This document shows, in pieces, positions 62,679-64,000 of a stretch of DNA of 64,000 nucleotides. The translations under genes were made by a program, and so were the position numbers. The notes beneath the pieces are model-generated. The model saw only the letters and a program-made list of their open reading frames with translations, was not told the DNA's origin and did not search any database. Where the stretch lies: contig NZ_JAVLVU010000001.1 of the NCBI RefSeq assembly GCF_031951985.1, forward strand, positions 2,232,001-2,296,000. Reading direction: 5' to 3'. The DNA is from Mucilaginibacter terrae (lineage in GTDB: Bacteria; Bacteroidota; Bacteroidia; Sphingobacteriales; Sphingobacteriaceae). Each line of letters begins with the position of its first letter. The first letter of the stretch is position 1.

Positions 62679-64000
62679 ATGATTAAGCGTTTTACTAAAT
62701 CTGCCTTACTGTTAGGATGTGTGGGATTGTTATTAGGCAGTTGCAGTAATCCAATGAGGTCACAAAAAACCGGCATTGTTTATAATAATAAGGACAATGG
62801 TGGTTATATGCGCTTTAAACAAACCCACCCTGCACCGGGCCCCGGCCTGGTAGCTATTGAGGGCGGTACGTTTGTGTGGGGTGGCAGCGCCGATCAGGAT
62901 GTGGCATACGAGTACAACAACGTACGCCGCCGCATAACCGTAGGTTCGTTTTACATGGACGAAACCGAGGTGTCTAACCAGGATTGGCTCGACTATTTAC
63001 ACTACATCAGCATTACTTTTCCGGGCGATAGGGAGCTTTATTACAATGCCACTCCTGATACATTGGTATGGCGCAGGCCATTATCATACAACGAACCGTA
63101 CGTTGACAACTATTTAAGGCACCCGGCCTTTCAGGATTACCCGGTTGTGGGCGTAACCTGGGATCAAGCTAAAGAATACTGCGTTTTTCGTACCAACCAA
63201 ATGAACGAAAACATTTTACGTGAAAGCGGCCGGTTGGCCAGTTGGAAAGATGCATCGGGCAATGGAGGTGCAGGTACTGCTGCTGCAAGCGGCAAAGCGA
63301 GTGCTACCGAACCATTTGATACCGAAATATATTTGAACGGGCAAATTAAAGGCCAGGGCATTGACGGCAAAAAAATGATGCCTGATATGAACCCATTGGC
63401 TAAACCAGGCACCGGCGGCAAACCAACCCGCACCGTTCGCATGGAAGACGGTATATTAAAGCCGAGCTTCCGTTTACCATCAGAAGCCGAATGGGAATAT
63501 GCTGCCATGGGCTTAGCGGGTAATACGCAATACGAAAACATTGAAGACGGTAAAATTTATCCGTGGAATGGCATGGGTGTTCGTTCGCCTAAAAAACGTA
63601 CCCGCGGTATGATTATGGCCAACTTTAAACGTGGTGCAGGTGATAACATGGGTGTAGCCGGTTCATTAAACGACAAGGCCGATATTACCGCACCAGTGCG
63701 CTCGTTTGAGCCTAACGATTTTGGCTTGTACAACATGGCCGGTAACGTTAACGAGTGGACCGGCGATACTTATCGCCAGATGACTTTTGAAGACGCCGAC
63801 GACTTTAACCCTTTCCGCGGTAATGAGTGGACCAACAAAAAACTGGCCGACCCTGAAAAAGGCTTGTACGCCAAAGATAAATACGGCCGCCCTATAAGAG
63901 AGGCTGCAAAATCGAACAAAAAACTATCATGGGCCGAGTTTACAGCGCAACAGCAAGGTGGCAACAGCGTTACCCCGCCGGCTACTAATGCTGCTGGTAC
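62679..64000 (+). CDS. gldJ: Gliding motility lipoprotein GldJ (partial, runs off the right edge)
   Basis: The frame is open from ATG 62679 to the window end (440 codons). Lipobox LLGSC gives Cys22. The body is an FGE-sulfatase-like domain related to GldK: GLVAIEGGTFVWGGSADQD, VGSFYMDETEVSNQDWLDYL, YPVVGVTWDQAKEYCVFRT, FRLPSEAEWEYAAMG, DFGLYNMAGNVNEWT. GldJ is needed for gliding and T9SS stability; it normally ends near 550-560 residues, so about 110 are missing. It is divergent from porV by 222 bp. Confidence 0.92.
   Translation, partial: MIKRFTKSALLLGCVGLLLGSCSNPMRSQKTGIVYNNKDNGGYMRFKQTHPAPGPGLVAIEGGTFVWGGSADQDVAYEYNNVRRRITVGSFYMDETEVSNQDWLDYLHYISITFPGDRELYYNATPDTLVWRRPLSYNEPYVDNYLRHPAFQDYPVVGVTWDQAKEYCVFRTNQMNENILRESGRLASWKDASGNGGAGTAAASGKASATEPFDTEIYLNGQIKGQGIDGKKMMPDMNPLAKPGTGGKPTRTVRMEDGILKPSFRLPSEAEWEYAAMGLAGNTQYENIEDGKIYPWNGMGVRSPKKRTRGMIMANFKRGAGDNMGVAGSLNDKADITAPVRSFEPNDFGLYNMAGNVNEWTGDTYRQMTFEDADDFNPFRGNEWTNKKLADPEKGLYAKDKYGRPIREAAKSNKKLSWAEFTAQQQGGNSVTPPATNAAG

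Overview
The window is chromosomal DNA from a member of the Bacteroidota, most likely the Sphingobacteriaceae (Mucilaginibacter/Pedobacter-like; an inference from gene content, not a species call). The grounds are a large set of type IX secretion/gliding genes (gldB, porW/sprE, gldKLMN, porV, gldJ), a T9SS-sorted subtilase, Bacteroidota-type -7 boxes (TAnnTTTG), weak Shine-Dalgarno use, the hemD-DUF4271 pair, and an F1Fo-ATPase operon without beta and epsilon genes. No rRNA, tRNA, CRISPR array, IS transposase or prophage was seen.

Layout. 1-8.1 kb: end of a phosphatase-type protein, an aldose-epimerase-like gene, a small secreted/membrane protein, topoisomerase IV subunit A, a DUF1905/YdeI-type protein, a tandem triplication of secreted NTF2-like genes each behind an ECF-sigma-type promoter, and cytidine deaminase. 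8.2-17.5 kb: a light/stress island with three photolyase/cryptochrome lineages (FeS-type PhrB-like, CRY-DASH, class I CPD) interleaved with a TetR regulator, a HAD phosphatase, an ABC1/UbiB-type kinase and two SDR proteins. 17.5-29.1 kb: envelope genes (two FKBP lipoproteins, MarR, gamma-glutamyltransferase, beta-barrel-like protein, subtilase, AsmA-like protein, DUF4136 lipoprotein). 29.4-32.2 kb: divergent nadE/gldB. 32.3-39.6 kb: small membrane protein, DUF4349 lipoprotein, and the operon atpZ-(4TM)-atpB-E-F-H-A-G, all on the minus strand.

39.7-46.8 kb (plus strand): porW/sprE, a PBP1A-type penicillin-binding protein, uvrC. 47-53.7 kb (minus): gldN-M-L-K read as one operon gldK>L>M>N, then hemD and a DUF4271 membrane protein. 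53.8-57.2 kb: HPP-family membrane protein, an AT-rich divergent CPBP-protease/HxlR pair that looks inserted immediately upstream of hemW, then hemW. 57.3-62.5 kb: fasciclin protein, JmjC/cupin protein, small membrane protein, DUF4440 protein, PfkB sugar kinase, ispF and porV. gldJ is divergent from porV and runs off the right edge.

How the genes fit together: GldK-N form the ring/motor core of T9SS, PorW/SprE and GldJ/GldB are accessory lipoproteins, PorV is the outer-membrane shuttle, and the subtilase at 22-26 kb is a likely cargo. The photolyase island would repair CPD and (6-4) lesions, with lipid/redox partners under a TetR regulator. The least familiar signals are non-coding: arrays of 7-bp units with unrelated consensus sequences, two of them arranged as inverted arrays inside ATP synthase operon junctions; REP-like hairpins abutting start codons; and an 11-bp direct repeat spaced exactly 1500 bp that brackets the HxlR/CPBP segment.
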